A stretch of 64,000 bases of DNA from Lepisosteus oculatus. Lineage: Eukaryota > Chordata > Actinopteri > Semionotiformes > Lepisosteidae. Shown here piece after piece: positions 42,640 to 53,300 of the stretch. A program made the translations under genes and the position numbers. The stretch spans positions 6,322,501 to 6,386,500 of the forward strand of contig NC_090698.1 of NCBI RefSeq assembly GCF_040954835.1. Direction: 5' to 3'. The notes below the pieces were generated by a model. That model saw only the letters and a list, made by a program, of their open reading frames with translations, made no database searches and was not told the origin of the DNA. Every line of letters begins with the position of its first letter. The stretch's first letter is position 1.

Positions 42640-43180
42640 AGCATCGTCTCTGTCTGTCTCTCCTGTCTGTCTGTCTGTCTGTCTCTGTGTGTCTCTCCTG
42701 TCAGCCTGTCTGTCTGTCTCTCTCTCCTGTCAGCCTGTCTGTCTGTCTCTGTGTGTCTCTCCTGTCAGCCTGTCTGTCTGTCTCTCTCTCCTGTCAGCCT
42801 GTCTGTCTGTCTCTGTGTGTCTCTCCTGTCAGCCTGTCTGTCTGTCTCTGTGTGTCTCTCCTGTCAGCTTGTCTGTCTGTCTCTCCTGTCAGCCTGTCTG
42901 TCTGTGTCGACTGTCTGTCCCTGTCTGTCTGTCTCTTCTGTCTGTCTTTCTCTGTCTGTCTCTCATGTCAGCCTGTCTGTCTGTCCCTGTCTGTCTCTCT
43001 TGTCTATCTGTCTATCCCTGTCTGTCTGTCCATGTCTGTCTGTCTCTGTCTGACTCTCCTGTCTGTTCCTGTCTTTGTCCTCCTGCCTGTCTATCTGTTC
43101 CTGTCTGTCTATGCTCTGCGTGTCTGTCTGTCCCTGTCCTGTCTTTGTCTCCTCCAGCCTGACTCTGTCTCTGTGTTTCT
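42640..43180 (+). repeat. (CTGT)n / CTCTCCTGTCAGC simple-repeat region
   Basis: Degenerate CTGTCTGTCT runs are interspersed with about eight CTCTCCTGTCAGCCTGTC modules. Long open frames on both strands here are repeat artefacts. Confidence 0.85.
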
Positions 43181-43699
43181 CTGTGTGTTTGTACTGTATG
43201 TCTCTTTCTCTGCACCCATCTGTCTCTGACTCTCTGCTATTGATCTTAATAACCTCACCAGCCTCTTTTCCCTCACCTCTATCTTTTATAGATCTAGATA
43301 AGCTGTTAAGAAATTCTGTCTGTCTCTCTCAACAGGTTTCAGTCTATCTGTGTCCCTGTCTGTCTCATTCCCTGTCCCACACGCTTTCTGTTACTGATCT
43401 AACTCAACTAACACCGATACCTCTGATCCCAGCGACTGATATCCCAGCTGAGCTACACCACCAACTGCAGTTCAGCGCCTTTTCAAACCCTCCTTCAGAC
43501 ATCTGCTACTTTTTATGGACGCTCTAATCATTTTTAACTGCAGAAACTGTCCTGGTTCGCTTGTATCAAGTTCATCATATCCTGCACTCATTTGCATCCC
43601 AAACCAATTTTGTTCGGAAGGACGCCCCTCTGAGCATCACTGTGCCCATGCTCTTGCTCTGCTCTGGTCTGCAGCCCAGTCAGACCTGCTGTCAAATTG

Positions 43700-44600
43700 C
43701 TCTCCTGTGAGACCATAGGAGGCCATTTAGCCTCTTGAGCTAGTGTGGCTCCCTTGGACACACCCCTCGTCTTCCAGCTGCCAGGGGGTGGGGTCAGCGA
43801 TGTCATATGTTATGTCAATGATGTCATCAGCTCCTGCTGCAAAAACATCTACGTTCAGTTGAACGAACCACCTGCAAGCGGAGATTGAGAATGTGAACAA
43901 AACACGAGGGTCAGGTCAACTGGTCACTGATCCTTTACTGATTGTATTTAAAGTTTCCGGGCAGCTTCAAACTTTCAACAGTCACTTCCACCTCTTTAAA
44001 AAGGCAAATCTCTCCTCCGCCGAACTGCTGCTCCCTTGTGACTGCAGCGCAGCAGACCAGTGGTGACAAAGAGCCTAGATCGAATGGGAAAAAATGTGGA
44101 AAACAAAAGTGTTACAGTCACTGGAAAAAAAAAAACCATAAAAAAGTTGCAGGCAGCTACAACAAAGGACAAGTTCAAACAGGTCCCTTAACACTCCAGA
44201 GCTCAGCTGCAAGAGTAATAACAGCCAGGTTTTAGCCAAAAGTCATCACCAGCAACAATCTAGCAGAGCCTGTACGTGTTCAAAGAACACCAGAAAAACT
44301 CAAGCAACAGGAGGCCATTCACCTTACCGGGGCTGGTTCACTCGATCGTAGTGAGGATCTCCAGCTGTTTCCTGAAGGAAGTCCGGGTACCGGCAGCACA
44401 GCATGGCTGGGCAACCTGTTCCACCCTCCCACCACCCTTTGTGTAAAGACGGGCCTTCCTGTTCTCAGTGCCTTTGAGGATTTTGAATACTTGAATCATT
44501 CCCCCGCATAGCCTCCCCTGATCGGAATCCCTCAGTAAAGAGAGGTGAAGATCCATCAGCCTGTCATTCTGAGGCACCAGTGCTCTTTGCTGGACACGAT
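43700..44600. mobile_element. Cluster of decayed LINE fragments
   Basis: AGGAGGCCATTTAGCC-type sequence occurs near 43,718 and 44,310. A plus-strand LTLQSSAARVITARF lies at about 44,190-44,235, resembling the LQNSAARVLT motif of L2-like polymerases. A minus-strand FTQRVVGGWNRLPSHAV lies at about 44,360-44,460. Together they look like broken pieces of one or more non-LTR elements. None is intact. Confidence 0.5.
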
Positions 44601-45469
44601 CCCTGTATTTTCAGGACGGAAAGAATAACATTACCGTTCCCTGGACAATGAGACCTGTAACCAGGGAATACGTGTCTGCATCCACCCTACCTCCCCTTAC
44701 ACCTGCACTCACCAATCGTCAGTTGAAAACCGATGAGTGCTCCAGTCAAGAGAGCATCTTCACTTAGCCTCCTGTAAGGAGCAGTGTCCTCGTGTTTTTT
44801 ACACAGAACTTGTAACAGTTTAGCTCTTGCTGTTTGTCAATCACGTCAGGCGGCACCAGGCCTCCATGTACTTTGGAAGAATGTTGTGTATGCAGAAAGC
44901 CAAGGCCACTTCCTGTGGGCTGGGGCAGTGCTTGCTGTCTGTTTTATAATTATTTTCTCGGACGACCATATGCGTCCTGACTGCTGTATAGCGAGACTCT
45001 CTCACAACGCCACAGTCTCTCTTGTGTGTTCATTATAAACGACACTCAATAAACAGTTTTAACACAGCACCGCGTCTTCGCCGCTTCTTAAATGTGCTAA
45101 AATACTGGCGTGGTTTTGATCAGCTCTTGCCAGCTGCAGGGGTTGTGGAGAAGCTACAGATTTGGAAACACAATAAAAAAAGTTTGGAAAACACACACTG
45201 TAACATCTGTACTTCACTTCAGATAAAAGCATCAGCCAAATAGATATAATCTTATCTGGTGACTCCTTAGAGATCTCTGACACTCAGCTTCGGCAGCAGG
45301 GCTTGTTAAAGCGGAAAGGGGAAGAATGAGCAGAGAGAACAGATAATTGATTAACGAGCGCCAGGCAGATGCTTTCTCGTGTATAATAGCAGTCAGCTGT
45401 TTCCACGTTGCTCTGCAGTGAATCAGAGACACACTCACACTGGCACAGTGTGCGCTTATAAATACAGCT

Positions 45470-45710
45470 GTGCTCAAGACAGAACACACACTTGACACCC
45501 TGCAGACAGAACACACACTGACACACTGAGGAAGTACAGACACTGACACACTGTAGACAGAACACACACTGACACATTGAAAAAGTACAGACACTGACAC
45601 ACTGTAGACAGAACACACACTGACACATTGAGAAAGTACAGACACTGACACATTGAGGAAGTACAGACACTGACACACTGTAGACAGAACACACACTGAA
45701 AAAGTATATA
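45470..45710 (+). repeat. Minisatellite CAGACACTGACACACTGTAG
   Basis: About nine to ten short units combine ACAGACACTGACACACTG, AGAACACACACTGACACATT and GAAAGT modules. Further CA-rich and CACACTG heptamer sequence continues to 45,910. Confidence 0.85.
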
Positions 45711-46254
45711 CACACAGCAGACACACTCAGAGACTATATTGTATACTCACACTGATACACTGCACATACAACACACACAATGACAGGCGCTATATAGTCA
45801 CACAGATACACTGCACATACAACACACACACAATGACGGCCACTATATACTCACACAGTCACACAGTCACACTGCACACTGCACACTGCACACTGCACAC
45901 TGCACACTGTGTGGAAAGGGGATTGTCTGTGTGTCCCTCTCTCCCTCCTCCCTCTCCTCGCCCCTGGAGAGCAGTGAGAGTGGCGCTCCAATGAGTCAGG
46001 TCTCAGGAATGTGCTGGGCTGGGCTCCGAGTTATTAATATTCCCTGCACTGGATTCTCCCAGCTTCCATGTGCTCCGCTGGCCTTGGAAAACATGAATCT
46101 CTCCCTCACCCTACCTCCCCTTCCTGTAGCTCTGTGCGAGAGTGCGCTCAGTATGTGTGTTCACTCTTCCCTCACTGACACACGAATTCAAGCTTCACAA
46201 CACCAGCCTGCCTGAGCTGCACCTCTCCTGCCTCTTGAGAAGAGACAAAGACTG

Positions 46255-47855
46255 TGTCACTGGACCAGTGACCTCTGTTCTGTAGGGTTACAATATGACA
46301 CAGACTGGACCAGTGATCTCTGGACTGTAGGGTTACAATATGACACAGACTGGACCAGTGATCTCTGGACTGTAGGGTTACAATATGACACAGACTGGAC
46401 CAGTGATCTCTGGACTGTAGGGTTACAATAGGACACAGACTGGACCAGTGATCTCTGGACTGTAGGGTTACAATAGGACACAGACTGGACCAGTGATCTC
46501 TGGAGGGTAGGGTTACAATAGGACACAGACTGGACCAGTGATCTCTGGACTGTAGGGTTACAATAGGACACAGACTGGACCAGTGATCTCTGGACTGTAG
46601 GGTTACAATATGACACAGACTGGACCAGTGATCTCTGGATTGTAGGGCTACAGTATGACACAGACTGGACCAGTGATCTCTGGACTGTAGGGTTACAATA
46701 TGACACAGACTGGACCAGTGATCTCTGGACTGTAGGGTTACAGTATGACACAGACTGGACCAGTGATCTCTGGACTGTAGGGTTACAGTATGACACAGAC
46801 TGGACCAGTGATCTCTGGACTGTAGGGTTACAGTATGACACAGACTGGACCAGTGATCTCTGGACTGTAGGGTTACAATATGACACAGACTGGACCAGTG
46901 ATCTCTGGACTGTAGGGTTACAATAGGACACAGACTGGACCAGTGATCTCTGGACTGTAGGGTTACAATATGACACAGACTGGACCAGTGATCTCTGGAC
47001 TGAAGGGTTACAATATGACACAGACTGGACCAGTGATCTCTGGAGGGTAGGGTTACAATATGACACAGACTGGACCAGTGATCTCTGGACTGTAGGGTTA
47101 CAATAGGACACAGACTGGACCAGTGATCTCTGGACTGTAGGGTTACAATATGACACAGACTGGACCAGTGATCTCTGGACTGTAGGGCTACAATATGACA
47201 CAAACTGGACCAGTGATCTCTGGACTGTAGGGCTACAATATGACACAGACTGGACCAGTGATCTCTGGACTGTAGGGTTACAATAGGACACAGACTGGAC
47301 CAGTGATCTCTGGACTGTAGGGTTACAGTATGACACAGACTGGACCAGTGATCTCTGGACTGTAGGGCTACAATATGACACAGACTGGACCAGTGATCTC
47401 TGGACTGTAGGGTTACAATAGGACACAGACTGGACCAGTGATCTCTGGACTGTAGGGTTACAGTATGACACAGACTGGACCAGTGATCTCTGGACTGTAG
47501 GGCTACAATATGACACAGACTGGACCAGTGATCTCTGGACTGTAGGGTTACAATAGGACACAGACTGGACCAGTGATCTCTGGACTGTAGGGTTACAATA
47601 TGACACAGACTGGACCAGTGTTCTCTGGACTGTAGGGCTACAATATGACACAGACTGGACCAGTGATCTCTGGACTGTAGGGTTACAATAGGACACAGAC
47701 TGGACCAGTGATCTCTGGACTGTAGGGTTACAATATGACACAGACTGGACCAGTGATCTCTGGACTGTAGGGCTACAATATGACACAGACTGGACCAGTG
47801 TTCTCTGGACTGTAGGGTTACAATGTCACAAAGACTGGATCAGCAATCTCTGGAT
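46255..47855 (+). repeat. 45-bp minisatellite family, array 4 (largest)
   Basis: About 35 tandem units of GGTTACAATATGACACAGAC plus TGGACCAGTGATCTCTGGACTGTAG, with a strict 45-bp period. It is interrupted only by point variants (ATATGACA/ATAGGACA, GTTACAG, TTCTCTGG) and two units reading CTGGAGGGTAG. Because 45 is a multiple of three, frames of 343 and 509 codons are open on the minus strand; they are not genes. Confidence 0.97.
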
Positions 47856-48600
47856 TATGCTGTGCAAACTACACTCTTTTTAGTTTTTAGTAGGCATGAT
47901 CCATTTTTAGCTCATGGATGTAAGGAATGCCTGTCTGAGGCTCTGATTTTGCAAGAAACTTCAGAGAATGAACCTTTAGTTCAATTTTTTTTAAGCTCCC
48001 CGTTTGGATGCCAGAATCTGGAACGGGCAGGGTGGTGCCTCCGGAGCTCGACCCTGACGATGTCTCAAGCCCTGTTGCAACACGTGTGTCTGGACAGCTG
48101 TCCTGGCTGGACTCGTGTCTCAGCACTCCGGCTGGGTGACAAGTCTGACCTTTTCACCCCCCCCCAGACACGGCCTGTCCCCTCTTTCCCTCAACTCCTG
48201 CTGAAACTGGCCAGCCAAGATACGCCACTCATGCAGTGAGGGCACAACACCGAGCACGGAGAGGAGCAGCCTCTAACATCTGAAGGTTTTCTTTAGGACA
48301 AATTACAACAGGGAAAGGGTGATGTGGGAGAAAGCACGGTGAGGAAAGGAGCGGAAATGGAGAAAAAGGGGGAGACCAGGAGATGGAGGGGGGCTGGGGG
48401 AGACCCTCTTTGTAAGAGAGCGAGGAGGGAAACAAACATTATTCCAGCGGGGCTGCTTGTGTCTGGAACCCTGCCCTGTAGCTACACTTTTCATAGCCCA
48501 ACACGAGGCTCTTTTGTGACTCAGCGCTGGAGAAATCTGATCTTTTTGGCTTAAACTCGGTGTTCGGCACACAGCCTCTCAACAGGAGAAGGGGGGTGGG
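47856..48600. other. Intergenic, nothing recognised
   Basis: Unique-looking sequence with short chance open frames. No homology, splice structure or repeat is apparent. Confidence 0.4.
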
Positions 48601-48905
48601 GGGGGGAGATGACTGCATACGTGGCAACGAGTTAACGCGGTTTGCTCCCCGAATCTACGAACAAAGCAGCCGCTCTCGACTCCAGAGCGGGGGATACCTT
48701 GGGTCAGTGTCCGGCTGAGGCAAGAGGGGCACCCCCGTGACGTCACGCCCCGCGTGTTGGGGGAATCCCTCACGGCGGCGCCCCTGAACCTTCTGGAACG
48801 GGCTCGTCGCGCAGAGAGGCTTCCGCAGGCTGTATCCCCGCCCGATCTTCCGCGGAGCGCGGGCTCCCCCTGGCGGCCGGATTCCGAACCTGCGGCTCCA
48901 CCTGA
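48600..48905. promoter_or_regulatory. CpG-rich patch with a full CRE
   Basis: Locally CpG-rich intergenic stretch containing the perfect CREB/ATF palindrome TGACGTCA at 48738-48745, followed by GCGCC and GCGGAGCG sequence. It lies 1.4 kb upstream of the SELENOW core promoter. No transcript can be assigned. Confidence 0.3.
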
Positions 48906-49149
48906 TGAGATTACGCGTAATAATAATATATAATATAACATTACTTTATGAACCCTTTACAATTTCTTGCATTAGGAATTATCTTTTCGCATACCCCAGC
49001 TTGCTCTCCAAAGAGTAATACCTCCATGCAAAGGTATTAAAATGGTCTTGTCAAGCATTTCTTTTCTTCATGTAAGAGGTTGTTCTGAAAACGGATGACA
49101 GTGCGTAAGTCATTTTTTTAAAAGTATTTTCGAACCCGTGTACGTATAT

Positions 49150-49620
49150 ATGTATACAGGGGACTTTAATACATCCAACCACGGTGCGACAGAGAGCGCT
49201 ACAGGAGGTCATTCTTGCCTTCTGCCATAAGACTGTACAACTCGTCCGCTGTGTCTGGGCAGGGGCAACACTGACATTGACCTGTTCCTGGACTAAACAG
49301 TAAACTCTCTGCTTACATCTGGCTTTTCCCGTCTACAACTGTTTTTTTTTGTGTGCAATATATGCCAGGGACTTGTGCAATATATTTATATTTATATTGT
49401 GCAATACAACTTTTTGTGTACTGTTCTCGTTTGTTCTTTGTATATTCTGGACTGTGAGCAACTCCTCTTAGTGCACGTCTCACTGACTGTACTGTACTGA
49501 CTGTATTGTTGTATTATTGTATCATTTCGTTACACTGTGCTGTGTTGACTGTGCTAAGCTGCTGTAGCACTGCAGTTTCCCGCACGGGATCAACAACGTA
49601 TCTATCGTTTGCCATTGCCA
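49150..49620 (+). mobile_element. LINE 3' end fragment
   Basis: The plus-strand reading RRSFLPSAIRLYNSS at about 49,200-49,245 matches the FIP-A-RLYNS block near the C-terminus of many LINE polymerases. It is followed by an AT-rich 3' UTR-like stretch with TGTGCAATA motifs that ends in GGGATCAACAACGTATCTAT. Fragmentary. Confidence 0.5.
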
Positions 49621-50089
49621 GTTGTAAGGTATGTAATCGTCATCATCTTTATTTCATATGTCTTAAAAAGGAACAAATATGCAAGTCTGTGATCTTCAGA
49701 TTTCCTTATATCATTGTTTTCTCCACAGTAGTTGAAAAGATGCGTCATTAGGCGAGGTGTTTCTCATCTGGTATACCTTAGGTAACTCACAAATTATTTC
49801 CCCTGTGACGGTAATCGTGTGTTTACCTGTGCAACATCTATCACTAAGGAAACGGAGCAGAAGACACGGCGCATGTCTGAAGATTACCTAACCCGACCAC
49901 GTGACACGAGGCCGAAACCACTTTCCACGGGGAGCGGCAGCTGGTGTGGGGGGACTCGGGTGTGGTTTGACTTCGCTCTGTTACAAAATGACTCACGGCA
50001 GCGAATTGCAAAAGCCTATGAACTCTACTAGCCTACTTAGCACTATATTATTCATCACTGAGTGTTCCCGTAGTGAAGACAAATCATTT

Positions 50090-50309
50090 TTAAAATGGTT
50101 GCTGGCAGCTCTCCCTATCGTGTCTCCGCTCCGAGGCCGTTGGTACAGTCCGCGGCGAAGGGTACAATACAGCTCTGCTCGCCCCGCCCCGCAACCACTT
50201 CAATAACACGGCTGAGGGGGCGGTTGTCTGAGGGCAGGTTGCTACTGTACATCGTCTTTATTTCAATAAGCTGTGGTCCAGCTAGACCAGAGCCACTGGT
50301 CCCATCAAC
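50090..50309 (+). promoter_or_regulatory. SELENOW: SELENOW core promoter region
   Basis: CpG-containing sequence directly upstream of the SELENOW ATG. It holds an SP1-type CCCCGCCCC at about 50,180 and a GGGGGCGG at about 50,215. There is no TATA box at a convincing position. The start site is not resolved. Confidence 0.5.
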
Positions 50310-53300
50310 ATGCCAGTCAAGGTGCTCATTACTTACTGGTACGTAGGCTCACTTTTAAGGGCGTCGTTTTTATTAATAGAAGCAGGTTCTGCTGACTCGC
50401 AGCTCTGCGCGAACCGTCCAGGCATTTGTGGAGGAGTCGGTAAATTATTATTACCTAGCATTTAAAACCGGTATTGTTTTGTTAACTACTTATTAAATAA
50501 GCTACTGGAGTTTACAAATGATCCCACTGAGCATTTTTACAGTATCTATAGGTCTGATAATTGAATGCGAAGTTACAGTATTTACAGTATCTACAGGTCC
50601 GAGGATGACGAGTGTTAATGTGAGGTTACAGATGACCAGACTGAGAGTCTTTACAGTATCTTCAGGTCTGAGGATGATGAGTGTTAATGTGAGGTTACAG
50701 ATGACCAGACTGAGAGTCTTTACAGTATCTTCAGGTCTGAGGATGATGAGTGTTAATGTGAGGTTACAGATGACCAGACTGAGAGTCTTTACAGTATCTT
50801 CAGGTCTGATGATGATGAGTGTTACTGGGAAGCTACATATGATCAGACTGAGTATAGATTTGGTGATGATGAGTATTAATGTGAGGTTGTGTAACCTACT
50901 CCCGTCCGCAGGTGTGCAGAGACCGGTGCGCCTGGAATCCAGTGTCGCCCGCATTCTCTCGAGAACCAGTTCCTCATTTCCCTCTCCCTGCCTCCTGCAG
51001 GACTGTCTGTGCAGATCTGTTCTCAGGGAGGGAAGCAGCTGGAAATCAACAAGACTCTTTTACTGTGGGTCTCAGGGACTGCAGCTCACCAGCAGCCCTG
51101 CGCTACACTGTACACCAGTGCACAGGGTGTAGCATGATATAGCTTGTATTGTATAGGCTGGAATGTGCATCAGTGATGTACAGAAGCAAATACAGACGGT
51201 CAGGTGTGTATAGTGCAGCAGAGTCTGTGTAGGCTGTGTGTAGTAGTGTAGTAAATGAACAGGCATGTATGGTGCAGTAGAGTCTGTGTAGGGTGTGTGT
51301 AGTAGATGACAGGTCTGTACGGTACAGTAGGGTGGGTGTAGTGGTGTAGTAGATGACAGGTCTGTACGGTACAGTAGGGTGGGTGTAGTGGTGTAGTAGA
51401 TGACGGGTCTGTACGGTACAGAAGGGTGGGTGTAGTGGTGTAGTAGACGACGGGTCTGTACGGTACAGTAGGGTGGGTGTAGTGGTGTAGTGGACGACGG
51501 GTCTGTACGGTACAGTAGGGTGGGTGTAGTGGTGTAGTAGATGACGGGTCTGTACGGTACAGTAGGGTGGGTGTAGTAGTGTAGTAGATGGCGGGTCTGT
51601 ACGGTACAGTAGGGTGGGTGTAGTGGTGTAGTAGATGACGGGTCTGTACGGTACAGTAGGGTGGGTGTAGTGGTGTAGTAGATGACGGGTCTTATGGTAC
51701 AGTAGGGTGGGTGTAGTGGTGTAGTAGATGACGGGTCTGTACGGTACAGTAGGGTGGGTGTAGTGGTGTAGTAGATGACGGGTCTGTACGGTACAGTAGG
51801 GTGGGTGTAGTGGTGTAGTAGATGACGGGTCTGTACGGTACAGTAGGGTGGGTGTAGTGGTGTAGTAGATGACGGGTCTGTACGGTACAGTAGGGTGGGT
51901 GTAGTGGTGTAGTAGATGACGGGTCTGTACGGTACAGTAGGGTGTGTGTAGTAGTGTAGTAGATGACGGGTCTTATGGTACAGTAGGGTGTGTGTAGTAG
52001 TGTAGTAGATGACGGGTCTTATGGTACAGTAGGGTGTGTGTAGTAGTGTAGTAGATGACGGGTCTGTACGGTACAGTAGGGTGTGTGTAGTGGTGTAGTA
52101 GATGACGGGTCTGTACGGTACAGTAGGGTGGGTGTAGTGGTGTAGTAGATGACGGGTCTGTACGGTACAGTAGGGTGTGTGTAGTAGTGTAGTAGATGAC
52201 GGGTCTTATGGTACAGTAGGGTGTGTGTAGTAGTGTAGTAGATGACGGGTCTGTACGGTACAGTAGGGTGTGTGTAGTGGTGTAGTAGATGACGGGTCTG
52301 TACGGTACAGTAGGGTGGGTGTAGTGGTGTAGTAGATGACGGGTCTTATGGTACAGTAGGGTGGGTGTAGTGGTGTAGTAGACGACGGGTCTGTACGGTA
52401 CAGTAGGGTGGGTGTAGTGGTGTAGTAGACGACGGGTCTGTACGGTACAGTAGGGTGGGTGTAGTGGTGTAGTAGATGACGGGTCTGTACGGTACAGTAG
52501 GGTGGGTGTAGTGGTGTAGTAGATGACGGGTCTGTACGGTACAGTAGGGTGGGTGTAGTGGTGTAGTAGATGACGGGTCTGTACGGTACAGTAGGGTGGG
52601 TGTGTGTAGTAGATGACAGGTCTGTACGGTACAGTAGGGTGGGTGTAGTAGTGTAGTAGATGACAGGTCTGTACGGTACAGTAGGGTGGGTGTAGTGGTG
52701 TAGTAGATGACAGGTCTGTACGGTACAGTAGGGTGGGTGTAGTGGTGTAGTAGATGACGGGTCTGTACGGTACAGTAGGGTGGGTGTAGTGGTGTAGTAG
52801 ATGACGGGTCTGTACGGTACAGTAGGGTGGGTGTAGTGGTGTAGTAGATGACGGGTCTGTACGGTACAGTAGGGTGGGTGTAGTGGTGTAGTAGATGACG
52901 GGTCTGTACGGTACAGTAGGGTGGGTGTAGTGGTGTAGTAGATGACGGGTCTACGGTACAGTAGGGTGGGTGTAGTGGTGTAGTAGACGACGGGTCTGTA
53001 CGGTACAGTAGGGTGGGTGTAGTGGTGTAGTAGACGACGGGTCTGTGCGGTACAGTAGGGTGGGTGTAGTGGTGTAGTAGATGACGGGTCTGTGCGGTAC
53101 AGTAGGGTGGGTGTAGTGGTGTAGTAGATGACGGGTCTGTACGGTACAGTAGGGTGTGTGTCAGTGTAATTGTCAGTGTAGTAAGATGTGTAATGCCCGG
53201 CGGTGGGGCAGCAGCGTGTGGGGGTGTGGGGGTGTGGGGGTGTGGGGGTGTGGGGGTGTGGGGGCGGGGCTCTGCGTGCCAGGCCAGCGCGAGCGCTCCT

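Larger units (their letters stand above)
42363..45053 (+). other. EHD2: Possible EHD2 3' UTR and downstream flank
   Basis: After the EHD2 stop (42360-42362) there is a GC-rich stretch, then a CTGT-rich simple repeat (42,640-43,180), then LINE pieces. The first clear AATAAA found is at 45048-45053. The transcript may end earlier; the UTR boundary is not determined. Confidence 0.3.

Noticed and set aside
46257-47786. 509-codon minus-strand open frame of 15-residue repeats (and a 343-codon frame beside it)
   Set aside because: It is the 45-bp minisatellite read in frame; 45 is a multiple of three and the unit happens to lack stops. There is no promoter, splice or homology support.
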